Below are positions 28,419 to 37,168 of a DNA stretch of 64,000 nt, piece after piece. Position numbers and translations under genes: made by a program. Position 1 is the stretch's first letter; each line of letters opens with the position of its first letter. The stretch comes from Pectobacterium parmentieri (lineage in GTDB: Bacteria > Pseudomonadota > Gammaproteobacteria > Enterobacterales > Enterobacteriaceae), in the NCBI RefSeq assembly GCF_001742145.1, contig NZ_CP015749.1, positions 744,001-808,000 of the forward strand, in the 5' to 3' direction. Below the pieces are notes generated by a model, which worked only from the letters and a program-made list of their open reading frames with translations, did no database searches and was not told the DNA's origin.

Positions 28419-29894
28419 TTATTTACATAACTCATCAATCTGATAGCGATAGATGTCGTTATGCGGAACGAAAGTGAGCCGGTGTGTGATGCACTCGGGC
28501 GCATCTTCCGCGTGGTGGGAGACAAAGAGTAGCTGTGTTTCCCCTTCGCCAATCAAGATATCCAGCCAGCAGCGTACCAACTGGCGATTGAGCGGATCGA
28601 GCCCCTGTAAGGGTTCGTCAAGAATGAGCAGAGCGGGGTGCTTGACTAATGCACGAGCAATCAGCGTCAGGCGCTGCTGACCCCAAGAAAGCGACTGAAA
28701 CGGTGTATCGGCGATAGCGCCATTGAGTCCAAGCAGGGTAAGCCATTGTTCGGTTAGATGGTGCTGACGGTCGGAGACAGCTTGATAAATACCGATAGAG
28801 TCAAAGAATCCAGAGAGGATAACGTTACGCACGCTAGTGCTGACGCGGTAGTCCAGATGGAAACTGCTGCTGACATAACCGATGTGGCGCTTGATATCCC
28901 AGATCGTTTCACCGCTGCCGCGTTTACGGCCGAACAGGGTGAGGTCATTGCTGTAGCCTTGTGGGTGATCGCCAGTAATCAGGCTGAGCAGTGTCGATTT
29001 TCCTGCGCCATTTGGCCCGACAATCTGCCAATGCTGGCCGGACAAGACTTCCCACGTTAGTTCGTGAAGAATAGGGCGATCGTTGTACTGTACCACGCCG
29101 TTGCGCAGCAGAATGCGTGCTTCATCGGTGGGAAGTGTCATATATTGAAGTGGATGTTCGGGTTCTGGCAGCGAGCTTCCAGATAGCTTTTCGCTAAAAG
29201 CGAGCTGGGCCACCAGCGCCTCAGAGAGGATCGCTTCACGCTCGCCAACGCGGGTCAGCGTACAGTCTGCCAGCACACCAACATGGTTGATAAAGTCAGG
29301 GATGTCGTCAAAGCGGTTGAGAATGAGCACCAGCGTATAGCCGCTGTCCGCCAGTTTCCGCAACTCATCGGCAAGCTGCTGGCGGGAGGCGACGTCTAGT
29401 CCGTCAAAAGGCTCATCAAGGATCAGCAGATCGGGGTGAGGCATTAGCGCCTGGCAAAGCATCGCCTTCCGAGTCTCCCCCGTAGAGAGGTACTTGAAGC
29501 GACGCTCCAGCAAGTGCGTAATGCCAAACTGGTGTGCCAACTGTTGGCAACGTGCTGGGTTGTTGAGGCTATCCTGAATCACTTCTGCCGTGGTGCGCCC
29601 GGTGTCATCTTCGCCTTCACTCAGCATGTCGGTGTTATTACGCTGCCATTCGTCAGAAACCAGTTTTTGTAATTGTTCAAACGACAGACGAACAGGGCAT
29701 TGGAATCCCGTGGTGCGTTCACCATTCAAGAGAAGCAGTTCGCCGGATAACGCCCGCGCCAGTGCCGATTTACCACTTCCATTGGCCCCGACAAAGGCCC
29801 AACACTGGTTTTGTTTAAGCGTCAATTCGTCCAGACGCAGCATGCGGGTATCGCTGAGACGAAATAACCCCTGCATGATTTTCAACAATGACAT
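28419..29894 (-). CDS. modF: Molybdate-linked double ABC ATPase ModF
   Basis: ModF is a cytoplasmic protein with two ABC ATPase domains, encoded with modE; its biochemical role is not known. The 491 residues hold Walker A motifs GANGSGKSALAR (about 36-47) and GPNGAGKSTLLS (about 289-300), each followed by signature and Walker B motifs (LSTGETRKA and LLILDEPFDGLD; LSWGQQRLT and LLILDEPLQGLD). No membrane segment is present. It follows modE by 40 bases on the same strand, as in E. coli. Confidence 0.93.
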   Translation of the reverse strand: MSLLKIMQGLFRLSDTRMLRLDELTLKQNQCWAFVGANGSGKSALARALSGELLLLNGERTTGFQCPVRLSFEQLQKLVSDEWQRNNTDMLSEGEDDTGRTTAEVIQDSLNNPARCQQLAHQFGITHLLERRFKYLSTGETRKAMLCQALMPHPDLLILDEPFDGLDVASRQQLADELRKLADSGYTLVLILNRFDDIPDFINHVGVLADCTLTRVGEREAILSEALVAQLAFSEKLSGSSLPEPEHPLQYMTLPTDEARILLRNGVVQYNDRPILHELTWEVLSGQHWQIVGPNGAGKSTLLSLITGDHPQGYSNDLTLFGRKRGSGETIWDIKRHIGYVSSSFHLDYRVSTSVRNVILSGFFDSIGIYQAVSDRQHHLTEQWLTLLGLNGAIADTPFQSLSWGQQRLTLIARALVKHPALLILDEPLQGLDPLNRQLVRCWLDILIGEGETQLLFVSHHAEDAPECITHRLTFVPHNDIYRYQIDELCK

Positions 29895-29934
29895 CTTCTA
29901 TCCCTCGTCAGTGATCTGTGGCATACCCGCGTGA

Positions 29935-30726
29935 TTAACAAAGCGTGGCGATGATGACCCGGTCGGCATTAAAACAGGCTTTTACGTCCGTTCCCTGCTG
30001 TAGTTTTTGTTGCTCAAGCAAGGTATTCGGCACCATGGCACACAGGGTTTCGCCTCCGTTAAGCGTAATCAAAAGTTCGCTGTTCTCCACACCCTGCTGA
30101 ATGGTCTGAATCCGCCCTGGTAGGACGTTATCAACGGCGGGCGCGGTAGAGGTGGCAGCGTATACATCGATCCACGGTGCTTTAATGAGTGCCAGTACCT
30201 CTTTCCCTTTCTGTAATTGCAGACGCTCGGCGCTTTGCTGCGTAATCAGTGCGCTGATCGCTGTTTTACCATCGGCGAGCAAAATATCCAGATGTTGTTG
30301 TACCTGTTCTTCACTTCGTGCGAGCACGGTTCCAAAAAATTGGTTACGTGCGCTGGTTTGCAGCGAGAAACGCGCGATGGCTGCCAGCAGGCTATCCAAC
30401 GGCAACCCGTCTTCCTGTAATACATCAAAGGCTTTTTGCTGAATCTGTGCGAGCAAATCGTACAATTGGAGAAGACGTTCGCCATAACGAGTGAGTTGCG
30501 CACCGCCACCGCCTTTACCGCCGGTCATACGCTCGACGATGGTTTGCTCGGCCAGTTGGTTCATCTCATTGATGGCATCCCATGCGCTTTTGTAGCTAAT
30601 CCCCGCCAGTTTGGCCCCCTGGCTGATTGAACCGGTATGACGAATTTGCTTGAGCAATTCAATACGCCGCGGGTCGGCGAATAAACGCTGTTGGAGTTTC
30701 AGGGTGAGAAGAATTTCGGCCTGCAT
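29935..30726 (-). CDS. modE: Molybdate-responsive regulator ModE
   Basis: ModE binds molybdate and represses modABC while activating molybdoenzyme genes. The 263 residues from ATG 30726 start MQAEILLTLKLQQRLFADPRR and show a winged helix-turn-helix (about 20-85, with SISQGAKLAGISYKSAW and the GGKGGGGA wing) and two C-terminal Mop-like domains (about 125-263). A longer frame upstream was rejected because E. coli ModE starts exactly here. It is divergent from acrZ and the modABC operon, which carries a matching operator at 31178-31203. FdoGHI in this window is a molybdoenzyme. Confidence 0.96.
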   Translation of the reverse strand: MQAEILLTLKLQQRLFADPRRIELLKQIRHTGSISQGAKLAGISYKSAWDAINEMNQLAEQTIVERMTGGKGGGGAQLTRYGERLLQLYDLLAQIQQKAFDVLQEDGLPLDSLLAAIARFSLQTSARNQFFGTVLARSEEQVQQHLDILLADGKTAISALITQQSAERLQLQKGKEVLALIKAPWIDVYAATSTAPAVDNVLPGRIQTIQQGVENSELLITLNGGETLCAMVPNTLLEQQKLQQGTDVKACFNADRVIIATLC

Positions 30727-30921
30727 AGTTAGAGCACCGTCGGTGAGTTTAATTGGCTGTATTGTCGCTATTTTCTTCATCAGGGGCAAATCGCACAAAT
30801 AGACGCACTATTTTCTATTACTGCGGTAGACTACATGGCAATTACGACGATTTCGGCTTATCGTAAAATAGCGCATCAGGCGGCTAAAGTAGCGGTAACC
30901 GTTGCAATAAGTGAGGTAAGC

Positions 30922-31077
30922 ATGTTGGAGTTGTTGAAGAGCCTGCTGTTTGCAGTGGCCATGGTTCCGGTGATGATGGTGCTGATTATGGGCTCAATTT
31001 ATTGCCTGGGCGAAGTATTTAACGTGTTGTCCCGCATCGGCCATTCCGATGGTCAGCGCGTAAATAATCAGCACTGA
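30922..31077 (+). CDS. acrZ: AcrZ, small accessory protein of the AcrB efflux pump
   Basis: AcrZ is a short inner-membrane helix that binds AcrB and alters which drugs the AcrAB-TolC pump exports. The 51-residue product [19 protein letters not shown]... matches E. coli AcrZ in its N-terminus and in the GEVFN motif after the helix (about residues 8-35). GTGAGGTAAGC precedes ATG 30922. It lies between modE and modA, as in E. coli, and is followed by its own terminator. Confidence 0.93.
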   Translation: MLELLKSLLFAVAMVPVMMVLIMGSIYCLGEVFNVLSRIGHSDGQRVNNQH

Positions 31078-31098
31078 TTTACGATCCTTTTCTATTTT

Positions 31099-31122
31099 AA
31101 TGTCCGGCGTTTGCCGGACATT
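31099..31122 (+). terminator. Terminator after acrZ
   Basis: AATGTCCGGC-gttt-GCCGGACATT forms a 10-bp stem, followed by a T-rich stretch (GCTTTTCT). It separates acrZ from the modA promoter. Confidence 0.85.
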
Positions 31123-31177
31123 GCTTTTCTACCTCTCCACATCTACCTCTTTAAAGCGCATGACAGTGCTTCATGAT

Positions 31178-31203
31178 TCGTTATATCATTATTTACACAA
31201 CGA
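31178..31203. promoter_or_regulatory. ModE operator upstream of modA
   Basis: TCGTTATAT (31178-31186) and ACACAACGA (31195-31203) form a dyad with a C-G-T-T...A-A-C-G core, resembling the known ModE site of the E. coli mod operon. It ends 19 bases before the modA start codon, where binding would block transcription. modE itself lies 450 bases upstream. Confidence 0.75.
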
Positions 31204-31222
31204 TAATTGTCAGGAGACAAGA

Positions 31223-31993
31223 ATGAAGCCGCAATGGTTAAAATGGTTTGCCGCATTGACCCTCAGTGCAGGAATGGTGCTGCCCGCAGCAGCAGAAGAT
31301 AAAGTCACGGTGTTTGCCGCGGCATCACTCACCAATGCGTTGCAGGAAATCGCCGCGCAGTATCAGAAAGAGAAAAACGTTGCTGTCGTGGCGTCTTATG
31401 CCTCTTCCTCAACGTTGGCGCGCCAGATTGAACAAGGTGCACCTGCCGATCTGTTCATCTCCGCTGACCAACAGTGGATGGACTATGCGCAGGATAAAAA
31501 CCTGATGGATACTGCCACACGTCACACACTGCTGGGCAATGAGTTGGTGGTGATTGCGCCGAAGGCAAGTGCGCAGAAAGATATCAAAATTGATGATAAA
31601 ACTGACTGGAAAAGCCTGTTGAAAGGCGGCCGTCTGGCCGTTGGCGACCCAGATCATGTGCCTGCCGGAATCTATGCTAAAGAAGCTTTACAGAATCTGA
31701 AAGCCTGGGATGAACTCTCCCCGCTGATGGCACGGGCTAACAACGTGCGTGCAGCTATGGCACTGGTGGAGCGAGAAGAAGCGCCGCTGGGCATTGTTTA
31801 TGGTTCTGACGCGGTTGCCAGCGACAAAGTTAAAGTTGTCGGTACGTTCCCTGCCGCGAGCCACAAGCCTGTCGAATATCCAATGGCGGTAGTAAAAGAA
31901 CATAAAAACCCTGCGGTTACTGGTTTTTATGACTACCTGAAAACGCCAGAAGCTGCAGCAGTGTTTAAACGTTATGGCTTTGCGCCGCGTTAA
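31223..31993 (+). CDS. modA: Molybdate ABC transporter, periplasmic binding protein
   Basis: ModA binds molybdate (and tungstate) in the periplasm and delivers it to ModBC. The 256-residue form from ATG 31223 has a signal peptide (about 1-24, ending PAAA before EDKVTVFAAAS). The oxyanion-binding motif AAASLTNAL and the later GDPDHVPAGIYA match the family. CAGGAGACAAGA precedes the start. The frame continues 41 codons upstream without a signal peptide and was rejected. modB follows two bases later. Confidence 0.97.
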   Translation: MKPQWLKWFAALTLSAGMVLPAAAEDKVTVFAAASLTNALQEIAAQYQKEKNVAVVASYASSSTLARQIEQGAPADLFISADQQWMDYAQDKNLMDTATRHTLLGNELVVIAPKASAQKDIKIDDKTDWKSLLKGGRLAVGDPDHVPAGIYAKEALQNLKAWDELSPLMARANNVRAAMALVEREEAPLGIVYGSDAVASDKVKVVGTFPAASHKPVEYPMAVVKEHKNPAVTGFYDYLKTPEAAAVFKRYGFAPR

Positions 31994-31995
31994 CG

Positions 31996-32682
31996 ATGCT
32001 GAGTGATTACGAATGGCAGGCTATTGAGCTGAGCCTCAAAGTATCCGTTGTGGCTGTGGCTTGCAGCTTGCCGTTTGGGATACTGATGGCGTGGGTTTTG
32101 GTACGCTGTCGGTTCCCCGGTAAGTCATTGCTGGATAGCATTATCCATTTACCACTGGTGCTGCCGCCAGTGGTCATTGGTTATTTGCTACTGGTGGCGA
32201 TGGGAAAACGTGGCGTAATCGGTTCCTGGCTCTATGATTGGTTCGGCTTCAGCTTTAGTTTTAGCTGGCGCGGTGCTGCATTAGCGTCTGCGGTAGTCGC
32301 GTTTCCGCTAATGGTCAGAGCGATTCGTCTCTCGCTTGATGCTGTCGATACGCATCTGGAACAAGCCGCTAGAACACTGGGTGCCTCGCCTTGGCGCGTA
32401 TTTTTCACCATCACTTTACCTCTCTCTTTTCCCGGAATTGTGGTTGGAACCGTATTGGCGTTTGCTCGCTCTCTGGGTGAGTTTGGCGCAACCATTACGT
32501 TTGTTTCTAATATCCCCGGCGAAACCCGAACCATACCACTGGCGATGTATACCTTGATTGAAACGCCAGGCGCGGAGGCGGATGCTGCAAGGCTATGTAT
32601 CATTGCCATCGTCCTGTCGCTGGCAGCGTTGTTGGCATCGGAATGGCTAACAAACTGGAGCCGCAAGCGGTTGGGGGGATAA
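31996..32682 (+). CDS. modB: Molybdate ABC transporter permease
   Basis: ModB is the inner-membrane permease of the molybdate importer. The 228 residues carry five to six helices and the ABC-importer coupling motif around [21 protein letters not shown], where the ATPase docks. The tail has the typical [22 protein letters not shown]. It starts two bases after modA stops and overlaps modC by one base (TAATG). Confidence 0.97.
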   Translation: MLSDYEWQAIELSLKVSVVAVACSLPFGILMAWVLVRCRFPGKSLLDSIIHLPLVLPPVVIGYLLLVAMGKRGVIGSWLYDWFGFSFSFSWRGAALASAVVAFPLMVRAIRLSLDAVDTHLEQAARTLGASPWRVFFTITLPLSFPGIVVGTVLAFARSLGEFGATITFVSNIPGETRTIPLAMYTLIETPGAEADAARLCIIAIVLSLAALLASEWLTNWSRKRLGG

Positions 32683-33740
32683 TGCTACAACTCGATTTTT
32701 ATCAACAACTGGGTAGCCTCGAACTCCACGTTCAGTCTGAATTGCCCGCGAACGGTATTACCGCGATTTTTGGCGTGTCCGGAGCAGGGAAAACGTCGCT
32801 GATCAACGCGGTTGTTGGCCTGACTCGGCCCGATAGTGGTCGGATTGTGCTTAATGAGCATGTGCTGGTGGATACGCAGCAGCGTGTTTTTCTTCCGCCA
32901 GAAAAACGGCATATCGGCTATGTGTTTCAGGATGCCCGTCTGTTTCCGCATTATCGTGTGCGCGGCAATTTGCGTTACGGTATGGCTGAAAAAATGGCAT
33001 CGCAGTTTGATGACATTGTCAATTTGCTGGGTATTGAACATTTACTAAATCGCTATCCGTTGACGCTGTCTGGTGGCGAAAAGCAGCGTGTTGCGATAGG
33101 CCGGGCGTTGCTGACTGCGCCGGAGTTGTTGCTCATGGATGAACCACTGGCGTCGCTGGATTTGCCGAGAAAGCGTGAACTTTTGCCGTATTTGGAACGG
33201 CTGGCGAAAGAGGTCAATATTCCGATTCTGTATGTCAGCCACAGTTTGGAAGAAATAGTCCGGTTAGCCGATCATGTTGTGGTGCTTGATAAAGGCAAAG
33301 TGAAAGCACAAGGTTTGTTGGAGGATGTGTGGGCAAGCAGTGCACTACGTCCTTGGTTACCGAAAGACGAGCAGAGCAGTATTCTCAGTGCGCACGTGTT
33401 GGCTCAGCATGAGCATTACGCCATGACGGCATTGGCATTAGGCGACCAGCAGGTGTGGGTCGGAAAAGTCGAGTTGCCGCAGGACGCTGCATTGCGTATT
33501 CGCGTGAATGCTGCCGATGTCTCTCTGGTGCTACAGCCGCCGGAAAAAAGCAGTATTCGTAATGTACTGTGTGCCAGCGTGGTGGAGTGCATTGATGTCG
33601 ACGAACAGGTTGAAGTGAAGCTTGCGATTGGTCAGCAGACGTTGTGGTCCCGTATCACGCCGTGGGCTCGGGACGATCTCGCGCTTCATCCAGGTCAAAC
33701 GCTCTATGCGCAGATTAAGAGCGTGTCGATTACGGCGTAA
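32682..33740 (+). CDS. modC: Molybdate ABC transporter ATP-binding protein
   Basis: ModC powers molybdate import. The 352 residues have Walker [13 protein letters not shown] (about 31-42), signature [15 protein letters not shown], Walker [13 protein letters not shown], and a C-terminal Mop domain (about 285-352) that can bind molybdate. The start ATG 32682 overlaps the modB stop by one base; an upstream in-frame ATG inside modB was rejected. A terminator follows the stop by eight bases, so no modD is present. Confidence 0.97.
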   Translation: MLQLDFYQQLGSLELHVQSELPANGITAIFGVSGAGKTSLINAVVGLTRPDSGRIVLNEHVLVDTQQRVFLPPEKRHIGYVFQDARLFPHYRVRGNLRYGMAEKMASQFDDIVNLLGIEHLLNRYPLTLSGGEKQRVAIGRALLTAPELLLMDEPLASLDLPRKRELLPYLERLAKEVNIPILYVSHSLEEIVRLADHVVVLDKGKVKAQGLLEDVWASSALRPWLPKDEQSSILSAHVLAQHEHYAMTALALGDQQVWVGKVELPQDAALRIRVNAADVSLVLQPPEKSSIRNVLCASVVECIDVDEQVEVKLAIGQQTLWSRITPWARDDLALHPGQTLYAQIKSVSITA

Positions 33741-33747
33741 ACACAGG

Positions 33748-33785
33748 CCGAGCGATAGAGATGTGATCCGTATCGCTCGGTTTAT
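33748..33785 (+). terminator. Terminator of modABC
   Basis: CCGAGCGATA (33748-33757) pairs perfectly with TATCGCTCGG (33771-33780), with TTTATCG after it. It directly follows the modC stop. Confidence 0.8.
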
Positions 33786-33918
33786 CGTGTTAATTTCGTC
33801 AGTATTCTGTGACTAAGATAACAGAATACACATTGAGAGTGATTTTCAATTCGTTTTTCCTACCGTATGAACAGGGTAGTCAGATAAATTATTCCCGCGT
33901 TATTATTTTTTCACCATA

Positions 33919-33938
33919 AAAAGTAATCGATTACTTTT
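33919..33938. promoter_or_regulatory. LacI/GalR-type operator, copy 1
   Basis: AAAAGTAATCGATTACTTTT is a perfect 20-bp palindrome 41 bases before the exported sugar isomerase gene. The core GTAATCGATTAC recurs at 39631-39650 and 39661-39680, flanking the same cluster. LacI-family operators are palindromes with a central CG, and a LacI/GalR gene lies inside the cluster. The pairing of regulator and site is inferred. Confidence 0.8.
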
Positions 33939-33979
33939 TTGTTTTCACCTGTACTACGGGATAAAAATAGGAGAAGGAC

Positions 33980-34843
33980 ATGCCTGCTATGACATTGTTG
34001 CGCCGTGTGTTTGCGATACCGCTGTTGTTGATGGTTTCATCAGGTCTGGCGCTTGCCGAGCGTCCAGCAGAAAATCAGAAAATCGCGTTGCAGATGTATA
34101 CGCTGCGTAGCGTGAGTACGCTTGATGAGCAATTTTCCATGGCGCACAACGCTGGCTTTAAGGCGGTTGAGTTAGTGGGAACGCACGATATTAGTGCGCC
34201 AGAAATGAAGGGGTTGCTGGGCAAATATCAGTTGAAAGCCATTGCGGCGCATGTCCAGTTTGGCGAGCTGAAAAGTAATATGTCTGAGGTTGTGGCCTTT
34301 AACAAGGTGATAGGCAACCGCATGATTATCGTGCCGTGGCTCAATGTTGAAGACCGACCGAATAGCGCAGAGGGATGGCAGCGCTTTGGTGTGGAAATGA
34401 ACGACCTTGGGCGTGAACTGAAGAAGCAGGGCATGCAGTTGGCTTATCACAATCATAATTTTGAGATGAAGAAGTATCGCGGTAAAACGGCGCTGGAAAT
34501 CATGTTAGATGCCGCAGAGCCAGAGAACCTGATGCTGGAAATGGATGTCGCTTGGGTATCCCGAGGAGGGCAGGATCCTGCGCGCCTTCTGCGCCAATAC
34601 AAAGGCCGTATCTACTCGATTCATGCGAAAGACAATACTTCCATCGGTATCCGTGATGATGAAATGAACTTTGCTCCACCGGGCGAAGGTATTTTGGCAT
34701 GGGAAGAAATTATCCCTGCGGCGACTAAGGCGGGTGCACACTGGTTTGTTGCTGAGCATGACTTGCCGAAAGATCCACAAGCCATTATTTCCGCGGCCTA
34801 CCAGTCGTTGTATGAAAAGCTAAGTAAGGTAAAAAATAAGTAA
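33980..34843 (+). CDS. Exported sugar isomerase/epimerase-like TIM-barrel protein
   Basis: A protein of the AP-endonuclease-2/xylose-isomerase-like TIM-barrel family, whose members isomerise or epimerise sugars or open keto-sugars using a divalent metal. The 287 residues start with a clear signal peptide (about 1-26, ending SGLALA before ERPAENQ), so it should act in the periplasm. Likely metal ligands are in MQLAYHNHNFEM, LMLEMDVAWV, IHAKDN and VAEHDL. GGAGAAGGAC precedes the ATG. It stands alone on the plus strand behind operator copy 1, next to the LacI-type repressor gene. Its substrate is unknown. Confidence 0.85.
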   Translation: MPAMTLLRRVFAIPLLLMVSSGLALAERPAENQKIALQMYTLRSVSTLDEQFSMAHNAGFKAVELVGTHDISAPEMKGLLGKYQLKAIAAHVQFGELKSNMSEVVAFNKVIGNRMIIVPWLNVEDRPNSAEGWQRFGVEMNDLGRELKKQGMQLAYHNHNFEMKKYRGKTALEIMLDAAEPENLMLEMDVAWVSRGGQDPARLLRQYKGRIYSIHAKDNTSIGIRDDEMNFAPPGEGILAWEEIIPAATKAGAHWFVAEHDLPKDPQAIISAAYQSLYEKLSKVKNK

Positions 34844-34857
34844 GAAGCGGAAATATC

Positions 34858-34883
34858 AACCTGCGGTCAGCGAACCGCAGGTT
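34858..34883. terminator. Stem-loop between the isomerase and the convergent repressor gene
   Basis: AACCTGCGGT (34858-34867) and ACCGCAGGTT (34874-34883) form a perfect 10-bp stem with a 6-base loop. It lies between the stops of two convergent genes and probably ends both transcripts, though no T-run is evident. Confidence 0.6.
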
Positions 34884-34921
34884 ATCAGAAGTAGGATTGC
34901 GAAAGGTGAATGTAGCGTGAG

Positions 34922-35902
34922 TTAGCTGGATGCCCGTTCGACAAACGTCCATTCCAGTAAACGCTTTTCTGTTGCGCTGTCAGGTTGGTCGATCTGTTGC
35001 AATAGCAGCTTCACGGCTTGTCTGCCGATATGTGCAGACGGCTGCTGAATGGTGCTGAGCTGGGGGGAAGTGATGTAACCCAGCTCCGAGCCGTCGAAAC
35101 CGATGACGGCAATATCCTGTGGCGCACTCAGCCCCGCCTCGCAGATTGCCGACAATGCGCCTGCGGCCAGCGTATCGGACACCACAAAGACGGCATCCGG
35201 CCTATCTGGGGCGCTAAGTAGCTCGTTCATTGCCGCTTTTCCACCTTGGTAGCTCAACGCGTTGGCGTATTCTACCCTGTCATAATCAAACGCATTCTCC
35301 GCGAGCGCGTCGCGATAACCTTTTTCTCGCTGCTGGGCGTAGAGGTAATTCATATCGTGGTTAATCATGGCGATACGGCGGCGGCCTTTGCCAATAAAGT
35401 GATTAATCACAAAACGGGATGCCTCTGCGTTATCAATACCGACGGATGAAATAGCAGACGTATCGTCATGCTCGGCGCACTGCACCCAAGGTGCGTTGCC
35501 AATCATGTCCTGAAGCGCAGAAAGCGTCGAAATAGCGTCCATGGTGATCACACCATCGACCATTTTACCGGACAGCAGTTGCAGGCTGGAGTGGGCGCGA
35601 ACGATATCGGCACCTGAATTGCACAGCAGAATGCGGTAGCCGTTTTCTTCCGCTTCCGCCTCAATGCCTTTCACCACATCGGCGCAGAAAGGGTTGGCAA
35701 TGTTGGAAACCATGACCAATAACATCTGGCTGCGCGCGGTACGTAGCTGGCGGGCCAGTAAGTTCGGCTGATAATTGCTGCTTTTTATCGCATTGAGAAC
35801 ACGTTCCCGGTTTTGCGGCTTCACGGTACCAATGTTGTTCAACACCCGTGAAACGGTGGCAACCGAGACTCCAGCTATCCGTGCTATTTTTTGAATCGAC
35901 AT
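34922..35902 (-). CDS. LacI/GalR family transcriptional regulator
   Basis: A repressor with an N-terminal helix-turn-helix (about residues 3-25: IQKIARIAGVSVATVSRVLN), a hinge helix (QPNLLARQL, about 50-58) and a sugar-binding domain of the periplasmic-binding-protein type (about 62-326). The recognition helix VSVATVSRVLN is like that of GalR. The conserved effector-domain motifs IGFDGSELG and QPSAHIGRQAV are present. It lies between the exported isomerase and the dehydrogenase gene. The palindromes at 33919, 39631 and 39661 are its likely operators; none was seen at its own promoter. Confidence 0.92.
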   Translation of the reverse strand: MSIQKIARIAGVSVATVSRVLNNIGTVKPQNRERVLNAIKSSNYQPNLLARQLRTARSQMLLVMVSNIANPFCADVVKGIEAEAEENGYRILLCNSGADIVRAHSSLQLLSGKMVDGVITMDAISTLSALQDMIGNAPWVQCAEHDDTSAISSVGIDNAEASRFVINHFIGKGRRRIAMINHDMNYLYAQQREKGYRDALAENAFDYDRVEYANALSYQGGKAAMNELLSAPDRPDAVFVVSDTLAAGALSAICEAGLSAPQDIAVIGFDGSELGYITSPQLSTIQQPSAHIGRQAVKLLLQQIDQPDSATEKRLLEWTFVERASS

Positions 35903-35967
35903 AATTCAGAAGGCACTCACGCTACTTATGCTTGGCTGAGCAGATTACCATAAATATCTCTGGCTGC

Positions 35968-35994
35968 ATCCCGCAGGCATCGCCCCTGCGGGAT
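35968..35994. terminator. Stem-loop after the dehydrogenase gene
   Basis: ATCCCGCAGG (35968-35977) and CCTGCGGGAT (35985-35994) pair perfectly with a 7-base loop. It follows the stop of the minus-strand dehydrogenase and precedes the repressor gene, so it may limit read-through. Confidence 0.6.
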
Positions 35995-36016
35995 GAATAT
36001 CATGGGGCCTGATACC

Positions 36017-37168
36017 TTATTTGGCGACCTTCACCCACGTTTGTTGCTGATGGCTTTGCACGATGGCGTCAATGATAAACATGATGTTCGCACCGTCGTA
36101 GAAGGTAGCGAAATTGAACGGATCGACGCCCGGTTGCTTGCCGTCGCGCAGATAGCTGTAAAAATTCGCCATCATATTCTTGAACGCATCCGGCCAGCCC
36201 TCGATATGCCCGCCGGGGAAATGGACCGCGGCGGCGGCTTCTGGATTCAGCAACGCCGGATCGTCCGACAACAGTTGATTTGGCTTATCACGATGGCCAA
36301 TCCATAACTGCTGAGGCGTTTCCTGATCCCAAGCCAGCGATCGTTCACTGCCATTGACTTCAAATGTAAGGCGGTTTTTCCGGCCAGCGCTGACCTGAGA
36401 AACGGTAAACGATCCGCGACTGCCATCATCAAAACGTAGCAACACGGTCGCGTAATCCTCGGTTTTGACCGGTTTATCGTCGTACTCGAGTGGTGTGTCG
36501 GATGAGGAGAACGTGGCAGTGCCATTCCGATTGGATTTGCGTACCGGATGGACGATAGCGAAATCGGCGAGAACCTCGACAATTCTTCGGCCGGAAATAA
36601 ACTGTACCGTGTCGCACCAGTGTGAACCGATATCGGCCACTGCGCGGGAAATGCCGCCATACTCCGGTTCAACGCGCCAGTTATAGTCGGTGTCGCGCAG
36701 CATCCAGTCTTGCAGATAGCCGCCGTGTACTGCAAAGAGGCGGCCGATCTCCTGACGCTTAATCATGCTGGCGGCCTGCTGCACCATGCCAAACTGGCGA
36801 TAGACAAAACTGACGCCGTGGACAACACCCTTTTCTTCTGCTAGTGCGACCAGTTCACGCGCTTCTTCGCTGGTCATACACAGCGGTTTTTCTGAAAAGA
36901 CGTGCTTGCCAGCCTGAATAATCTGCTTATTGATCGCCGCATGGAGGTGGTTTGGCGTGCAGTTGTGGATCGCGTCAATATCTGGATGGTTTAACAAATC
37001 AGCGACACTGCCGTAGGCATGAGGAATATTTAACTGGCGAGCTTTCTGCTGAGCGACATCCAGCGAGTTTTCCGCCAACGCCACCACATCGACAAAACCG
37101 AGGCGACGAATCGCTTCTATATGTGCCGGGCCGATAAAACCGGAACCAATAATGCCAACGCGGATCAT
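36017..37168 (-). CDS. Gfo/Idh/MocA family sugar oxidoreductase
   Basis: An NAD(P)-dependent dehydrogenase of a family that oxidises sugars, inositols or glycosides. The 383 residues show a Rossmann domain (IIGSGFIGPAH, about 6-16), the catalytic Lys in SEKPLCM (Lys94) and the active-site Asp-His in ADIGSHWCD (Asp179, His183). There is no signal peptide, so it is cytoplasmic. It overlaps the upstream isomerase gene by four bases (ATGA), so the two are translated together. Glycoside 3-dehydrogenases such as E. coli YcjS belong here, but myo-inositol dehydrogenases do too; the substrate is not determined. Confidence 0.9.
   Translation of the reverse strand: MIRVGIIGSGFIGPAHIEAIRRLGFVDVVALAENSLDVAQQKARQLNIPHAYGSVADLLNHPDIDAIHNCTPNHLHAAINKQIIQAGKHVFSEKPLCMTSEEARELVALAEEKGVVHGVSFVYRQFGMVQQAASMIKRQEIGRLFAVHGGYLQDWMLRDTDYNWRVEPEYGGISRAVADIGSHWCDTVQFISGRRIVEVLADFAIVHPVRKSNRNGTATFSSSDTPLEYDDKPVKTEDYATVLLRFDDGSRGSFTVSQVSAGRKNRLTFEVNGSERSLAWDQETPQQLWIGHRDKPNQLLSDDPALLNPEAAAAVHFPGGHIEGWPDAFKNMMANFYSYLRDGKQPGVDPFNFATFYDGANIMFIIDAIVQSHQQQTWVKVAK

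Noticed and set aside
32595..32681. Upstream in-frame ATG for modC inside modB
   Set aside because: It would add 29 residues absent from ModC proteins; the ATG overlapping the modB stop has the right N-terminus.
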